Below, one piece after another: positions 19,601 to 32,700 of a DNA stretch of 64,000 bases. The translations under genes were made by a program, and so were the position numbers. The stretch is from Capitella teleta. Its lineage: Eukaryota > Annelida > Polychaeta > Capitellidae. Each line of letters starts with the position of its first letter. Within the stretch, counting starts at the first letter, position 1. The notes beneath the pieces were generated by a model. That model did no database searches. It had not been told where the DNA came from and saw only the letters and a list, made by a program, of their open reading frames with translations. Where the stretch lies: the NCBI GenBank assembly GCA_000328365.1, contig KB306940.1, forward strand, positions 71,674-135,673. The letters are read 5' to 3'.

Positions 19601-22102
19601 TACACAGCTAATATTGGTGTTTTATAAAATGCAAGATGTAAACGAGTGTTCCAGCAACCCTTGCCAAAACAATGGACAGTGCATTGATGACCTCAACATG
19701 TTTTATTGCCAGTGTAGCTTCCCTTATGGTGGAGTCATGTGTGAGAATGGTAAGCAGAAACTAGGGTTGTTGTGTGGAATCTAAAAAATTCCCCTGTCAG
19801 AATGTTCCGCTGCTCCTGAAGTTGCCTTTCTTCTGGATTCGTCTGGAAGCATTGGGAAGCAGAACTTTCAAAGGATTGTCGACTTCACGAAATCAGTAGC
19901 TAAACAGCTGCCTCTCAACGGAGGTAGCTCAGTCGCGTTGGCCACATTTAGTGACTCAGTCGCGACGTACCTACGAGTGATGGACCCACAAGGGGTGGTC
20001 AATGTAATGGACGCCTTGTCCATTCCGTACTTTGTTGGGAAATCAACCAACACAGCAGCAGCCCTGGAGATCCTCGATGCATCACTTTTCCAAAGTAAGA
20101 ACTCTAGATTACGACGGTCAATTATTTAGTTTGTCGTTCAAAGATGACATGATTGGCCGGTCGAACATTGCGGTACTGATCACCGATGGCTACTCCAATG
20201 ACGCTGAGGCGACGTGGAAAGCAGCGATGGCCGCCAGGAATCAAGGCATCACTTTGATTGTGATTGGCGTGGGTGGAAGTGTGCGCTACTCGGAACTCAG
20301 AGCAATCGCAAGCACTCCGCAAGAATCAAACATTCTGCAGATCAAGACTTTCAGTCAGCTTATGAGTAATGTTGACAGCCTTACTGGCTTACTTTGTGCG
20401 GGTAAGAAAGTCTAAGGCTAATCATATCATGTACGTACCGATAATTGCGGGTTAATCCACAGAGAACGAATGCAATGCAAACCCGTGTGAAAATGGAGGA
20501 GAATGCTTCAGTCTTCCACAAGGCTACCGCTGTGATTGCACTGAAACATACACAGGACCTCGATGCGAGAGAAGTGAGTGCTTCAGATCAAAATCTGCTC
20601 AGTCTGTCTACGTCTTTTTTTCTCGTAGATTGCATGGGAGAAATCGACATCATCGTGGTTCTTGATCGCTCTGGCAGCATTCGCCCTGAGCGATTCGAGG
20701 CAGTTAAATCTTACCTCGTCTCTTTGCTATCCCAATTCGAAATTGACAATGGAAAAGTTCGAGTTGGTCTGGTGACTTTCTCCAACGATGCAGAAACGAT
20801 CTTTTATTTGGATACGTATTCCAAATGGCAAGATATATCAGAGGCTATCATGAAAGTCGTGTATTCGGGTCAGAGAACCAACATTGCTTCGGCTCTCCTT
20901 TTGGCTAGGACGGATATTTTGCAGAGCAGCCACGGTGATCGACCAGACGCTCAAGTCAGTCACATTTTCTATGCATGCATAACGTACTATCCAAACAATC
21001 TCTACGCATCTATGGCAAAATCACAACGTAATCGCTTTGTGTGAATAATCGTTATTTCCTGTAGAATTTCGTGTTTGTTTTCTCTGATGGACAAGCAAAC
21101 ATCAATGAAGAGAGGACTATCCCAGAGGCAATCTCCCTGAGGGTCGGGGGCTCCCGCCTCGTGACCATGAGCGTTGGCACCCAGTTGGCCATCACAAACC
21201 TCATGGCCATGGCTAGCTCTCCTGCCAGGTCGAATGTCATAACGACAAATTCCTTCAACACAATAAATGACATGATCAGCCAGGTTGTTGATGCCACCTG
21301 CAATGGTATGTCATCCGCTGCGTTCAGCTGTTATTGTACCTTATATATTTGTAGATAAGAACGATTGTGTTGGAAATATTTGTCAAAATGGCGGAACCTG
21401 CGTGGATGGTTATAGCCAATTCGTGTGTGTTTGTCCCAGTGGAAGGACTGGCGAGTTCTGTGATCGAGGTAAGTGAGAATTTTTTGGGACTCTTTTGCCA
21501 AACGAACACGATTCTTAATTATTATGGCTATTTCCCTTGTAGAATGTTCCAGTCGGTTGGACGTTGCTTTCGTGCTGGATGTCTCTGGTAGTCTCTACAG
21601 TGTGTATGCTCTGGGAATAGAGTTTATTCGAACCGTGATCCAGGGCCTCGAATTCCGTTTCGACCGGACGCGAGCCGGTCTTGTTATGTACTCGGACACA
21701 GCTTCCGTCCGGTTCTACATGGACACCTACGGAGATAGGTCAGATATCCTGGAAGCCCTTTCTATCGGGGCAGTAGGGGGTCGCACCAACACCCAGGATG
21801 CGCTGAGACTCGTCGACGAACAAGTCTTCCAGTCGAACCGCGGAGATCGGAGCGACGTGGCCAACATCGTCATCTTGGCCACAGATGGCGAGAGCAACGT
21901 CGAGAAAGAGAAGACATTGCAACGAGCACAAAACCTCAAGGACCAGGGGTATGAGGTTTACGTCGTTGCCATTGGCAAACGGATATTCATGGATGAAGTC
22001 AATGCCATGGCAACCGATAATAGCCCTAGCTACGTATATAGAGTGCTATCCACTGACGATGTTGACCTTGAAGCAAATGCGCTGCTCAATGTTATTTGTT
22101 AA
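13668..22102 (+). CDS. Secreted multi-vWA/EGF extracellular matrix protein (six vWA, three EGF, mucin-like linker; 16 exons)
   Basis: Exons: 13668-13728, 15424-15661, 16885-17309, 17372-17585, 17638-18821, 18875-19073, 19126-19308, 19403-19581, 19636-19749, 19801-20094, 20144-20401, 20463-20573, 20629-20954, 21065-21305, 21355-21468, 21543-22102. All borders are GT-AG and the phases close to 1566 codons plus stop. Order: signal peptide (1-20), vWA1 (about 25-235), vWA2 (about 245-410), Ser/Thr/Pro linker (about 413-707), vWA3, EGF1 (895-932), vWA4, EGF2 (1117-1153), vWA5, EGF3 (1343-1380), vWA6. All six MIDAS motifs survive: DGSGS, DGSGS, DSSSS, DSSGS, DRSGS, DVSGS. The T-N and T/S-D-G positions are also kept, so metal-dependent ligand binding is likely. 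There is no membrane helix. The layout resembles matrilins and other vWA-EGF matrix proteins. The linker is probably heavily O-glycosylated. No ortholog is named. Confidence 0.93.
13729..15423 (+). other. Intron 1 of the vWA gene (1.7 kb)
   Basis: It separates the signal-peptide exon from the first vWA exon. It is AT-rich with no second gene visible. A 42-bp minisatellite occupies its 3' end (15144-15395). Confidence 0.8.
15144..15395. repeat. 42-bp minisatellite, six copies, in intron 1
   Basis: Six near-identical 42-bp units (core CTACATGAGGATATCATGCT) end about 28 bp before the 3' splice site at 15423. Because 42 is a multiple of three, both strands stay open and give repeat-like frames; I do not regard these as coding. 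Confidence 0.9.
15662..16884 (+). other. Intron 2 of the vWA gene (1.2 kb)
   Basis: It splits vWA1 between its N- and C-terminal halves. It contains a short GT/GC-rich microsatellite at about 16478-16505. Nothing else is recognised. Confidence 0.8.
17972..18058 (+). repeat. Left copy of the duplication flanking the SSPGPSPST array
   Basis: It encodes [20 protein letters not shown] followed by PHIVSP. A diverged copy ([26 protein letters not shown]) stands at 18634-18718 on the other side of the array. The arrangement suggests that the array grew inside or between an older duplicated segment. Confidence 0.75.
18086..18622 (+). repeat. 27-bp coding minisatellite, 20 units (SSPGPSPST)
   Basis: It lies inside exon 5 of the vWA gene. 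Twenty head-to-tail units encode SSPGPSPST with variants ([27 protein letters not shown], one 8-residue unit). This is a Ser/Thr/Pro mucin-like stalk. The minus strand also stays open across it (a VDGDGPGDD-type frame), which is an artefact of the repeat. Confidence 0.95.
18634..18718 (+). repeat. Right copy of the duplication flanking the array
   Basis: Partner of 17972-18058. The two copies differ at several codons but keep the frame and the [12 protein letters not shown] core. Confidence 0.75.
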
Positions 22103-22634
22103 ACTTTATTGGTGCTTTTTTATCCCTGATGTTTACTGCAGATCACCTTGGCTCTGTGTTCTAGTTTAAGAAGTTATCTTTGCACTATTAGTTGCGACAA
22201 AACGCTCAGCGAATGTAAGCGAGGAAGCTTCAGGCGAATACTATTTTAGTAATATTGTGTTTTAATTGTAATTGTTTATTTGTCTTAAGATTTAGTCCAC
22301 ACGGGCAGTAGGAAACTCAGACGTAATATGATAAGTAAATATTGCTTATAATTATATTTTTATTGTGTGATATAATGTGCATTTGACTGACTATTAATAC
22401 AACTCCTGCATTATATTATTGTGTCTTTTATACCATACTTTGAAAATGAATTGAATAATTTATGTAATAGTAGATTACAATAACAGTTTCGTGATGTGAT
22501 GATGGTCTTGCTTGTTTTGTCCTTGCTGTCGAATTATCTGACTGGATATAATTTTAGATTAGTATGTTTTTCGATTATTGTATCCCTTTTAGTCATCACC
22601 ACTTTAAGATGTCTGTATCAACGTCCAATGACAA

Positions 22635-22640
22635 AATAAA
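22635..22640 (+). terminator. Poly(A) signal candidate AATAAA for the vWA gene
   Basis: The first clear AATAAA after the stop at 22102, about 530 nt downstream. The intervening sequence is AT-rich 3' UTR-like. Confidence 0.4.
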
Positions 22641-23737
22641 TACTATAAGATTTCCTAAAACCCAAACAACACAGTTTGGTTGTTCAATGCGTGTTGCTGC
22701 CTATCTGTTTGCGTTCATTGGTCGCGTATCTGATGAAGAGAACACGCCAGCAATGAAGTAAAATATTCAGTATTTTAATGACAAAAAAAAAAAATCATTC
22801 AAAATGAATTTCAATACAAAAAAGAGATTGCACATTTGCCAACAAGATTGGGTTTGTTTTGGTTTTTGAATTTGAATTGCAGCCATACACAGTGAGACCA
22901 CAGAAAATCCCTGCAAACACACCGCGACACATTGATGCAAAATATTCATTTATCTTCAAGTATTTTACATCCATTTATGTACATGCAACATGATCCCGGA
23001 AAACGGAGATTGTTGAATCTCTGATTATCTGTCCATCTTGAAACAGCAACCGTCCAAAAGGGCAAAATTGTTCAAACAACATTTTACCACCCATGAATAC
23101 ACCCTCGTTAGCTTCAACGACCCTTGGGAGAGTTACACCTGTCTGTTTGGTACAAACCCACGCTGGTCACCTTTAAATTTAATCAATGATGGAGGTATTA
23201 AATTGACATATGATCGTTAAATCTGCTGTCCTGATGATCCTCATCTGGTCAGACCTTGAGACAATATTATCGCACATGGAAGATGCCGTAAATCAACGAC
23301 ATAAACGTTTCAATAACCTTCACTCATCTTGACAAAGATGACATTGTTTTATGGCAAGGAATGGTTTGCATGCAACAGAGAATGTATCCACATCGAGACA
23401 CAATACTTAGAAGGAGCGTCAAACATTGACTTAGCGAATTAGTTATCTACATTCGAAACACAGCATTTCTATTTTCTGTATCGTAAAAAAATGTAAACCG
23501 ATTTCTGGCACAAGTAACCAGAACCGATGCTGAACCACTTTAAATCCACATCTATAATTGCCATGAAAAATAATCTGTAAACAAATATATGAGAAAATAA
23601 AACCGAATGAAACACCAGGTTCTGTGGCTTCGAGCACCCTGCGTGGCGCAAACATGTTCGTTTTCATCAGCAGTTTTCCTCCAAACAGACACACGCATAT
23701 AAATCCTTACATTCGCAGCAATCACACCATGAGTAGG
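22641..23737. other. Convergent intergenic / 3' UTR stretch
   Basis: It lies between the ends of two convergent genes, the vWA gene (+) and the SUEL/CUB gene (-). No gene is seen. A minus-strand ATTAAA at 23178-23183 is a possible poly(A) signal for the SUEL/CUB gene. Confidence 0.55.
23178..23183 (-). terminator. Poly(A) signal candidate for the SUEL/CUB gene
   Basis: The plus strand reads TTTAAT, so the minus strand reads ATTAAA, about 555 nt past the stop at 23738. No minus-strand AATAAA is found closer. Confidence 0.3.
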
Positions 23738-26700
23738 CTACAAAAGGAGATCCTGGTGCTTGGAACAACTATTGTTTCTCGTGTGACCTTTGGTCGGCAA
23801 TGTTGAATAGCGACATGTTTCATACGGAGATGTCTCTTTCACTTTAGCCCGCCCAGTGAACAAGTCCATAGAGGTGATGTACATTGGGCGCACACAATCT
23901 GTCTGTCGGTTGTCCACTTTGAAGGTGGTATGTGTGGGTTCGCCTCGATTGTGTTTTGCGTTAACAGAACACGTGATATCGGGCTTCATGACGGGAGGGT
24001 AGGGATAGGTGGGCAGTGGTGACTGCCATATGTGTTCGTAGTCATTGCCGTTGATTTTGACGTTGTGGTAATGGTGATGCATGCATTTGGGAGTTGAGTT
24101 TGCCGATAAGGATTGTCCCTTAGCGTGGTCAGTGTCCGAGGTGAGGTGCACAGTTTCTGGCAGCGCTGTGGTCACGGGCTGCAGCGTGTTCCCCGTGTTG
24201 ATGGCGACTTTGGCCGTTCCGTTGTTATCACAGTCGGCCGCCGTTTTCTGTCGGAGTAAAATGGATTCTCGGTTACTTGGGAAGCGTCGATTGCGGCGTC
24301 TGCAAACGAGAAGAAGCCACGTCACAGGTACTCACAACAAACTAATCAGTGATTTGAATATTGATTCACAAACAACAAATATACAAATTATAATAAACTA
24401 CACAGACCAAAAAAAAAAAAAAAAAAAGAAAAAAAAGAAAAAAAAAAATGAACGAAAAACTATAGGGAGGAATACTAGTAGTGATTGGGATGTACAATGA
24501 ACATAAGATGGATTGTGGAGTCGGAAGGCAGTCCGTCATAGAGGAATGATGAGAGGTCCTCATAGGACCAACAGATGGTCCACACACCAAGACAAATGAG
24601 CGATGGGAGGCGAGCGTAATAAGAAAAGAAGCAATTTAAGAAGAGGATTCGTCGGCAAAGAACCATCTGAGGTTCCTGATTGATCCGGCAAAAGCCCTTC
24701 TGACCTGCTCTTGCTAAGCATCATTCAGCACTCCACTCGCAAAGACACAGGTCCACAAGGACTATCTACCCGACTCTTAACGACTTTAGCTGCAAGTGAT
24801 TACGCATCTAGCGAACGGAAGGCGTGTTGTGAATGGCTCGAATCCTCGGAGATATGCGACAGACGACGAGATTGTTTTTTCTTGTTCGGTTGAAATGGAT
24901 GCCGGTTTGCCCGAAAGCGATTTTAATGGGGCCGGCTGTCAGCGCCTGAAAGCCTCTGCAGATAGACTTCAACTCATCGTGAATGCAGGGGGTGCTATCT
25001 CTTGCACCCTTTTTGTGCAAGAAATAGCGCTACTCCACGCCAATGAAACATCGTCCTACTTCCAGCTGACGCAAATACTAGCTAGCTCTTATCCAAGGGC
25101 CTTCAGTATTTGGTAAAATAAGGCCGATGTACAAGCCTCTTGCTGAGATATCATATCACCTATTATGCAAAAAAAAAGAGAGAGTAGGCCTATTATTCGT
25201 GCACTGGGCGAGTACTTGTGTCTTGTTGCAAACAAATCAAATGGGAGTATGCCCAAATTGGAAAACAAACATAAACAGAAAAAAATAAATAAACAAATGA
25301 GAAGTGAAGAGAAATAGACAAAGCAGCTGATTACTTACACCGCGTATGAGCAACTACTGAGAAATAGGATGAGACAGAAAATGAGAAAGAGAGAGAAAGA
25401 GAAAGATGGTGAGTTCACACAAGAAGGTGACGACGTGAGTTATCTCAACATGCTACCATCTCACACAACAATTATAATGTGGCAGCGCTATTTCAATGTA
25501 TAATATTATCTTACATTTGAGCATGAATCGATTGCGACAAACATTTAAATCTGTAGGCATTTCGAATATAGTATCTGCCTGGTTGACAAGGTACAACAGG
25601 TGCGTATAAAGGGCTACCTATACACGCACAGGTACACAGAGCAACGACATCTCTTGAACAGGAACAAAGGCCACAGAGAAGCATATACAAGGAGACAAGT
25701 GAAGCGTTTGTAATGTTGTACCTGCGATATCTGAAAAAGCAAACAATGGCAAGAACCAAGGTCAAGCCAAACGCAGCTCCGATGATGATCGCAATGGCTA
25801 TTCCTGTGAAGGAAGGGAGCAGATTAGAGACACCGATGAGCAGTACTGGCACCCACCCATCGACATCGAAACTTCCTCTCTGAGCGGAGTGTCTCCTTCG
25901 TGTTCATTATTGGCGTTTGGGGCGTGTACAACTGGAAGAACAACCTTTCGTCTCGACATTTGTTTCAATGCGTGAATGCTGGAATACCTGAGTCTTTGAG
26001 TGAGCAGTTACCGTAGTGACCAGTCCAAGCGTGGCCTTCACAGATCAGTTCCCATTGCGCGTTGTCATAGTTACAGCGTATGTAACCATGACTGTGGGTT
26101 TTCCGATCAAACCAAGAGGCTTTTGGCAGGTGATCAGGGTCTGCACAGCCGACCACTAGGAAAAAAAAAAAAAAAAAAAAGAAAAAAAATCATTTACAAA
26201 ACAAAGGTGGCGTCGTGTGACACTAAAATTAAATATCTCACTCTTCACTTTTTCATTTAGATAACTGCATATTTAATGCAATTATAAGGGCACCATCTCA
26301 CCTAAAATTGTTTCCGCCGTGATCACGAATAAGTTCTCTAGCAATGTTGGTTTTAACCTTTGACCTTAACGCTCTGAATGATGTTACAATTATCAAGGCC
26401 AAAACAGTCACACAAGTACAAGGTTGACCAAGGGAGGGGGTCTATAGCGCCCTCTGTACCAACTAATCAGCCTCAATCGGCGAAGGTATTCAGCACGGAA
26501 CCCTGTTCTGATTAACTAAAAGCCCAGGGCGACGAGGCTAAGTTTTACTGATCTAAATTGCCCACATACGAAGCTAATGCTAGCGACGAGGACAAAAGAG
26601 GCTATGTGCTGAACTGGAGGGTCTCCGGGATTCTCCGCTTTCAAAGAAGAGTTTGTGGTAATTAATGGTGCGTTTGAAGTTCTTTTGTTGAGCGCCTTCT

Positions 26701-29700
26701 GCGTGCGTGGTGACTATTGTCTCGCGCGACTGCTATCTGTCGATTACGTTCGTGTATTAGAGCACAGAACGGGTTCAGAAGTTCAAAGACCGTTCATTTC
26801 ATACAAAGCATAGATGCAAATGGGAACGAAGTCTCTCCATGCGTCCATTGATTCACGGCGTCGAATAGAATTTTCATCTTTTCTTAGAAAACGCGTGCTT
26901 CAGAGCGATCGATGCGTCGAAATGAACAAAGCGCGATTGGTCATGGATCCGCATTGAAAGGTGCGAATGAATGAGTGGCTTTTCGCGTTCTTTCTGCTTT
27001 GTGGACCCTGATTGACGTTTGATCCGAATGTTGATGTCTTACTTCTCAAGGCTCTGAATGAAATCATGATTCATATCCTAGATTGAGACTTCTTTCTTGC
27101 GATCCGTGATCAACTAGCCTATGATCTCCCTTACCCGAGGGGAACGACGGAACGGAAACAGGGCGTGGTTGGAGGTCAGGTAGGAAAATTGTCGTTGGAA
27201 GTTTTGGGAGTAGGCAAAGTAATGCACCCACCACGGATGGTGCACGCTTGCATACATTCATCCGCTTCTTCACTCAATGCTCTATAACAAACGGAGTGAC
27301 ATTGAATCCTATACTCGAGTCGGCGTACGCCCGAAAGAACTCTTGAAATATATATGAACGCATTGCTTTCAGTGTATTCTATAAGCCAGCACAACATGAT
27401 CGTATTGTCATAACCCCAGCGGTGACTTTCTCCTCTTTCACTGCAAGCAGCCTAATGTGTGAATTTTTAATCGTGCCTGGAAGGTCAAGGTCATAAACAC
27501 GGATAAACAATATGGCCGCGAGCGGATTTCCGGTTTTACGGCTTGTTGGCTTCACGTTGTTTCTAAATGCGACCATATCGTCTCATCCCACGTGACATCA
27601 TAGCGCATTACTCGCCATGTGTTGAAGTTCCCAAGCGCTGATGATAAGTGGAGAACTTAGTCGATTGTTATTACATTGCATGTGCTTCATCTCAAAAGTG
27701 TTGGTGATCCGAGTCGAACAAACACATCTTCAGTTACGACAGAATACGATTTGATTGTCGATGATTTAAACCTGAACATCAAGTGAAATCAACGCCTTCA
27801 TAACACGGCAATAATTTATACGTTGATATTCTCCTTCCAGTAAAATTGCATTGACTGAGTGGACGGAAGAATGAACCCGCGAATTAACCTAAATGATTCA
27901 TTTTGATGACGCTAATGATTGTTGCGTATACTCGATTGAAATCGCGTTCATAATTGATGAACTTGATACCTATTTTTTGACGTGTGACTAAATGCTCCTC
28001 ACCTGCATACTGTATCACAAATCGCTTGAGGACGCTGTGAGGGTCATTGGTCACCCACAACCTGAGTTCATGAGTGTCAGACAGATAGAGATGGCTGAGC
28101 CGCGTCTGGCCTCCGCATATAGCGAAATCTATGCTCCCATGCTCTTTGATGATACCGTAATCGTGGCATTTCTTCGGCGCTGGAGCCGTCTCTGTTCCAA
28201 CCATGTTGTACACCCCAAGGCGACTGTCTTCAACAGCGAAGTCATACATAGTCAGGTTAATACGTTGACCGGGGCGCGCTTTCACGACCCACGGGTGGCT
28301 AGCACCGGTGCACTCTGGGTGTTCTGACGTCACCATGTTGGAGATATAGCCGTTCAGTGATGTGACGTTCATTTCGTCGTATGTCTCGCAATGCTCTTTG
28401 GTTACTGTTTCAACTGTAATGATGAATGATGAAGCATTAAGCAATATTGTATAAACGCTCTCACCTGGAATACAAGAGTAACCGACGGAAAGATAGCTCT
28501 TCAGTTCTTTCATGCACTGACTGACACTTTCATATGCAGCGTCTGGTACTCTGATTTCGCACACACTTCGACCTGAACAGCCCTTGTCGGCAATTTGCAG
28601 GACGTCAGCGTGGCATCCGATGTGCCCCATGTCGACCGACACGCAGCGCCCAAGTTCCATCCGACCGTATTGGGCGCGAGTCATGAGGATGACTTGGCCT
28701 TCGCTGCACTCCGCCCGAAACACCTCAGTGTCACAGTAGTCGCCAGACATGGCTGAAAAAGAAACCATCATCCATATTTCACTTTATCAAATATATATCA
28801 ACGTAATAATTATAAGGGTCATTGAACCGTGCTGGCGGCATTGTCGTGTGCACAGAGAGTGAGTATTTGGGTGTGTCGCTCACGATTCTAGTGCTGAAGT
28901 CATCACATCATATTTCACCGATCAATCTATCAATATATATCGAACTTCTTCATAATTACGGGATTGATGACTTTGAAGGCCGACGTGGAATCGTCGACAC
29001 GACGTACCATGCTTATAATGGCTCATATCAGCACGGTTGTCTCATAATCACACAAGCCAATACAGGACATAGCATATGCAATATACACCCCATTTGATGA
29101 ACGGTGCTTGCAATGAGCCAGTTTAGCCTTGCGCCGTGAGGGAGCGCAATGTTATTTTTGGCAATTACTTGTATTGATGCTATCCAAAGTATCAATACAC
29201 CGTCGGGATCGATCACTCGTTCAATACGCGATCAATGAGCTGCAAACTGGCGACGAAATCTATTAAGAAAAGCTGCAAAGCATTTCACACACAGATTCGA
29301 CCGTCCTTTCACACAAGATAAGCCCCCTTCGACAACCCTATAAATAAGAGGAAAAGAACGCCAAGGAGAAGCTCCAATCCCGATTTATCAGTGAGGGTGC
29401 ATGGACCCTGGGCTTTAGGCTGCCCCGCTCGCTGATTTAGGGCGGGATTTTGCCTTAGATGGGCCTGGCACTTGCCCGTCTATCCATTGTGTCTTGTCGG
29501 TGCATTGATAAGCCTGCTCCTCGCTGGCACCTAGACCATAACTCTCAAACTAGGATTATTCCACTCGCCCCATCTCCATCTCATCCAGGCATTAACTCTG
29601 ACCAAGCCGATAATGAAATCCGATTGACGGGAAATTATGGCGCGATTTTTTTTTTCGGCACCGCGTGCCATCGCCGAGATCTCGCGCGATATTGCGAGAC

Positions 29701-32700
29701 TAGGTTCGCTGGGTCACGTGACTGCCGCTTATTGGAATTCGGTATTCGGTAGAGTTTAATATCAGCCAGAGATATAAATCAAAAACGGTTTGAAAAGAAA
29801 GCGTCAATACATCTGTCATGCTGCATTCATCGCTTCGATATTGCAGCGACATGCCGTCATAATCATTACCATATTATCCCATACTTTATGGCACTCATCT
29901 GCGCTTTATGGGGTTAACACAAACATGTGGCCGGTAGGTGAAGGTCGGTGCCAAAATTCTCTGCTTCTGATGATCACTCACAGGAGCCACTTAATTGGCC
30001 ATGAATGTCTTGTCCTCCGCCCGGCAATTAGCACACAGAGTGAACAATCGCTGGCATTGATGGCATTGATCTCGTGCTAAAGATTCCGATTCCTTTCATT
30101 CGGCAATCTTCAATTAAGAGTTTCAGATCAATGTCTGCAGCAGTCACGGAACATAATTTGTTGCGACAGAATTGGCAATTGGGGGTTTAATGGATTCAGT
30201 CGAGAGGAGCCTGCGACGCAACCACCGTCGCCCAGTGCCTTCTTTATAGACCAACAACCCCATTTTGCGTGAGAATTTCTTGCCCAGCCAGGCGACGGGA
30301 AAAGAGAAGGTTCACGAAGCAAAAGATCCATGGGAGTGTTTAATGTTAGGAAGTCATTCATTTCCCTTGGTCGCGTGATCTGAAATATCGGTCAAACCAA
30401 CACCTCATCGATAGCCCCATAAAAATCATGCACCATGCTGCTGTAATATTCATTATGAATTGGACGATGATTCAAGGGCTTGGTTAAAGATAATGGGTTC
30501 CCCTATTAGGCAATTTAATAAAATGAATTTATACTATCAGAGAGTAGAAACGATTCATTTTAAAATATTTACATTTAATATAACTAAAATGTCACGTTCA
30601 AATAATATGATAATGATGACGGAATCTGTCCAACAGATTTCCTTAATGACATCAAAAAAAAAACAAAAAAAAAAAAAAAAATTCTACAACGAATACAAAT
30701 GCCTCCCCAACCATATACATATCATCTCACTCCGACTGAGCCACCTTCTTTCCTCGGTCACCTCATCGGCAGATCCTAACTTGAGATGGTCACGTGACGT
30801 GTAACTGACCACCTGCGTGCACCACCCGCCCCTTTATATTTGCACAAGGACATGAAATGACCATGAATTGACCATATGGACAGCGCTGACCAGACGCGCA
30901 GTCATGAATCATGTCTTCTCCAATGAGAATCCACAACTATATGAATGTACATGACATTCTCTCTGACAAATAAATGCTCGCAAAAAGGCGCTTTATGGCA
31001 GCCTGATGAAGCAAATTGAGTTAAAGGGGGCTCGCTAACACAGAAGAATGGTGGGCGCCCCCTTGTGGACCGAGTATCAGTCTGCAACCGACAGCCAGTC
31101 ATTTGTCAGAGCATTCTGACACAAGCAAGGGACACACCCGGCGTGGCCTTCTGATCTTACCTTTGCAAGAGTGTTGTTTGGAGTCCATTTGTCAGCGATG
31201 GTTTACGCTGTATGCCAAACAACGCTGACCTTTTGAAGTATTCACATTATTATCTATTATCGTGTAACTCATCAAGGCGTCAAATTGAAGGAGGTTGATG
31301 GCTTCAATATCGTATGATAGACGGCGGATAGGTCGAAGCGAGACTTATTTCATTCGGCATCAGTAGCGACAGAAGCGACTAATCAAGTCGAATATATCGT
31401 GATGGCGCCTGTTGATCAAACGCCAGATCAAAAATAGTCTCTGTGCATGTCGTGTACTTTAAATTGGCTTGGTTGCTGAGACGATGCGAGCATCGAAACG
31501 ATGTGCTTTTCCCAGTAGACGGAGCTAATGACCAGCTATTGAAGCAGATGATCTCCGCAACGACATCGTAAAGACAGCGTCTTCGTCTGTTGCGATCATG
31601 TGACAGTTTTAGGCAAATCTTCTCTACAAAAGACCGAGAACAATGGCGTGTGTGGGGGCTGCATGGGTCTGAGAGCAACATTGCTTCGGTTTACCGTTTG
31701 TTATAGCGACATTTATAGACGTGGGCGTCGCTTACCGTTGAGTGCCTCGTGTGAATGTTGCCACTTCTCTGCACTATTGACCGTCTAATGAAACGTTGCA
31801 GAGATTGCTGGGGAGACCCTCGTATTACGTCATTACACAACCATGCATCGAGAGTCTAATTTTAAAATTGCTGTTTTCATAATTGTATTATATGTATCTT
31901 GTATATATTTCCCCCCATTTAATCGATGTTATAAATCAATTGTGAATAATATCACATGAATCGGTAAATTACTGAATTATCGATTGTGGATTTATCAACG
32001 GGGCATTGAATTTATGTTTACGACCGCTGCAAATTAGTTCCGTATCTCTGCTATGAATCACGAAATTGAATTTATTTTATTCAAAATTTGCAATATTACA
32101 ATTCCCTTGAATACCAACATAATGAGAGATAAAGTACAAGAGAAAATGAAGATTATGTTTCTCCATTTGTCATATATGCAATTGCATTTTCGCCCCCCAA
32201 ATGGACATGGCTGTCTTTCTCCCGTGGCGTCTTCCTAGAAACGAACTCCCCAAGCAACCAATGCATCCCATCAACAAAATCGGTCAGTTGGGGAAAGTTC
32301 CCTATGAGTGAAATATCATGTAACATTTCATCGAGGGCTGTGCTCTCTGTTTTGTGTGATTGGAAGCTGGTTATTAGACTGCGATGAGTTATGGAGGCAG
32401 GTATGATTTCGTATTAGGAACCAGAGCGAGATTTACAGCTCATCGGATTGGTTATCCGGCATGAAATGTAAGCTGGGCCGACGCAAGCCACCGTATCTCA
32501 TTTGCTTTGAGGGTTCACTGGCCACGGGGCGCCATTATCAGGAGGTCATTATTTATGGCAGTCGTTGCGAGGGGGTGATCAGAACTACTTGCCTAGGCAG
32601 GGGATTCCCATCTAATAACTGTGAGAAAGCCTGGATCATCCAAGTGGACTAGTTAACCTAGGAGGGAGGAGAGGGGAGGAGAGGCGGGAGGGAGAAGCCT

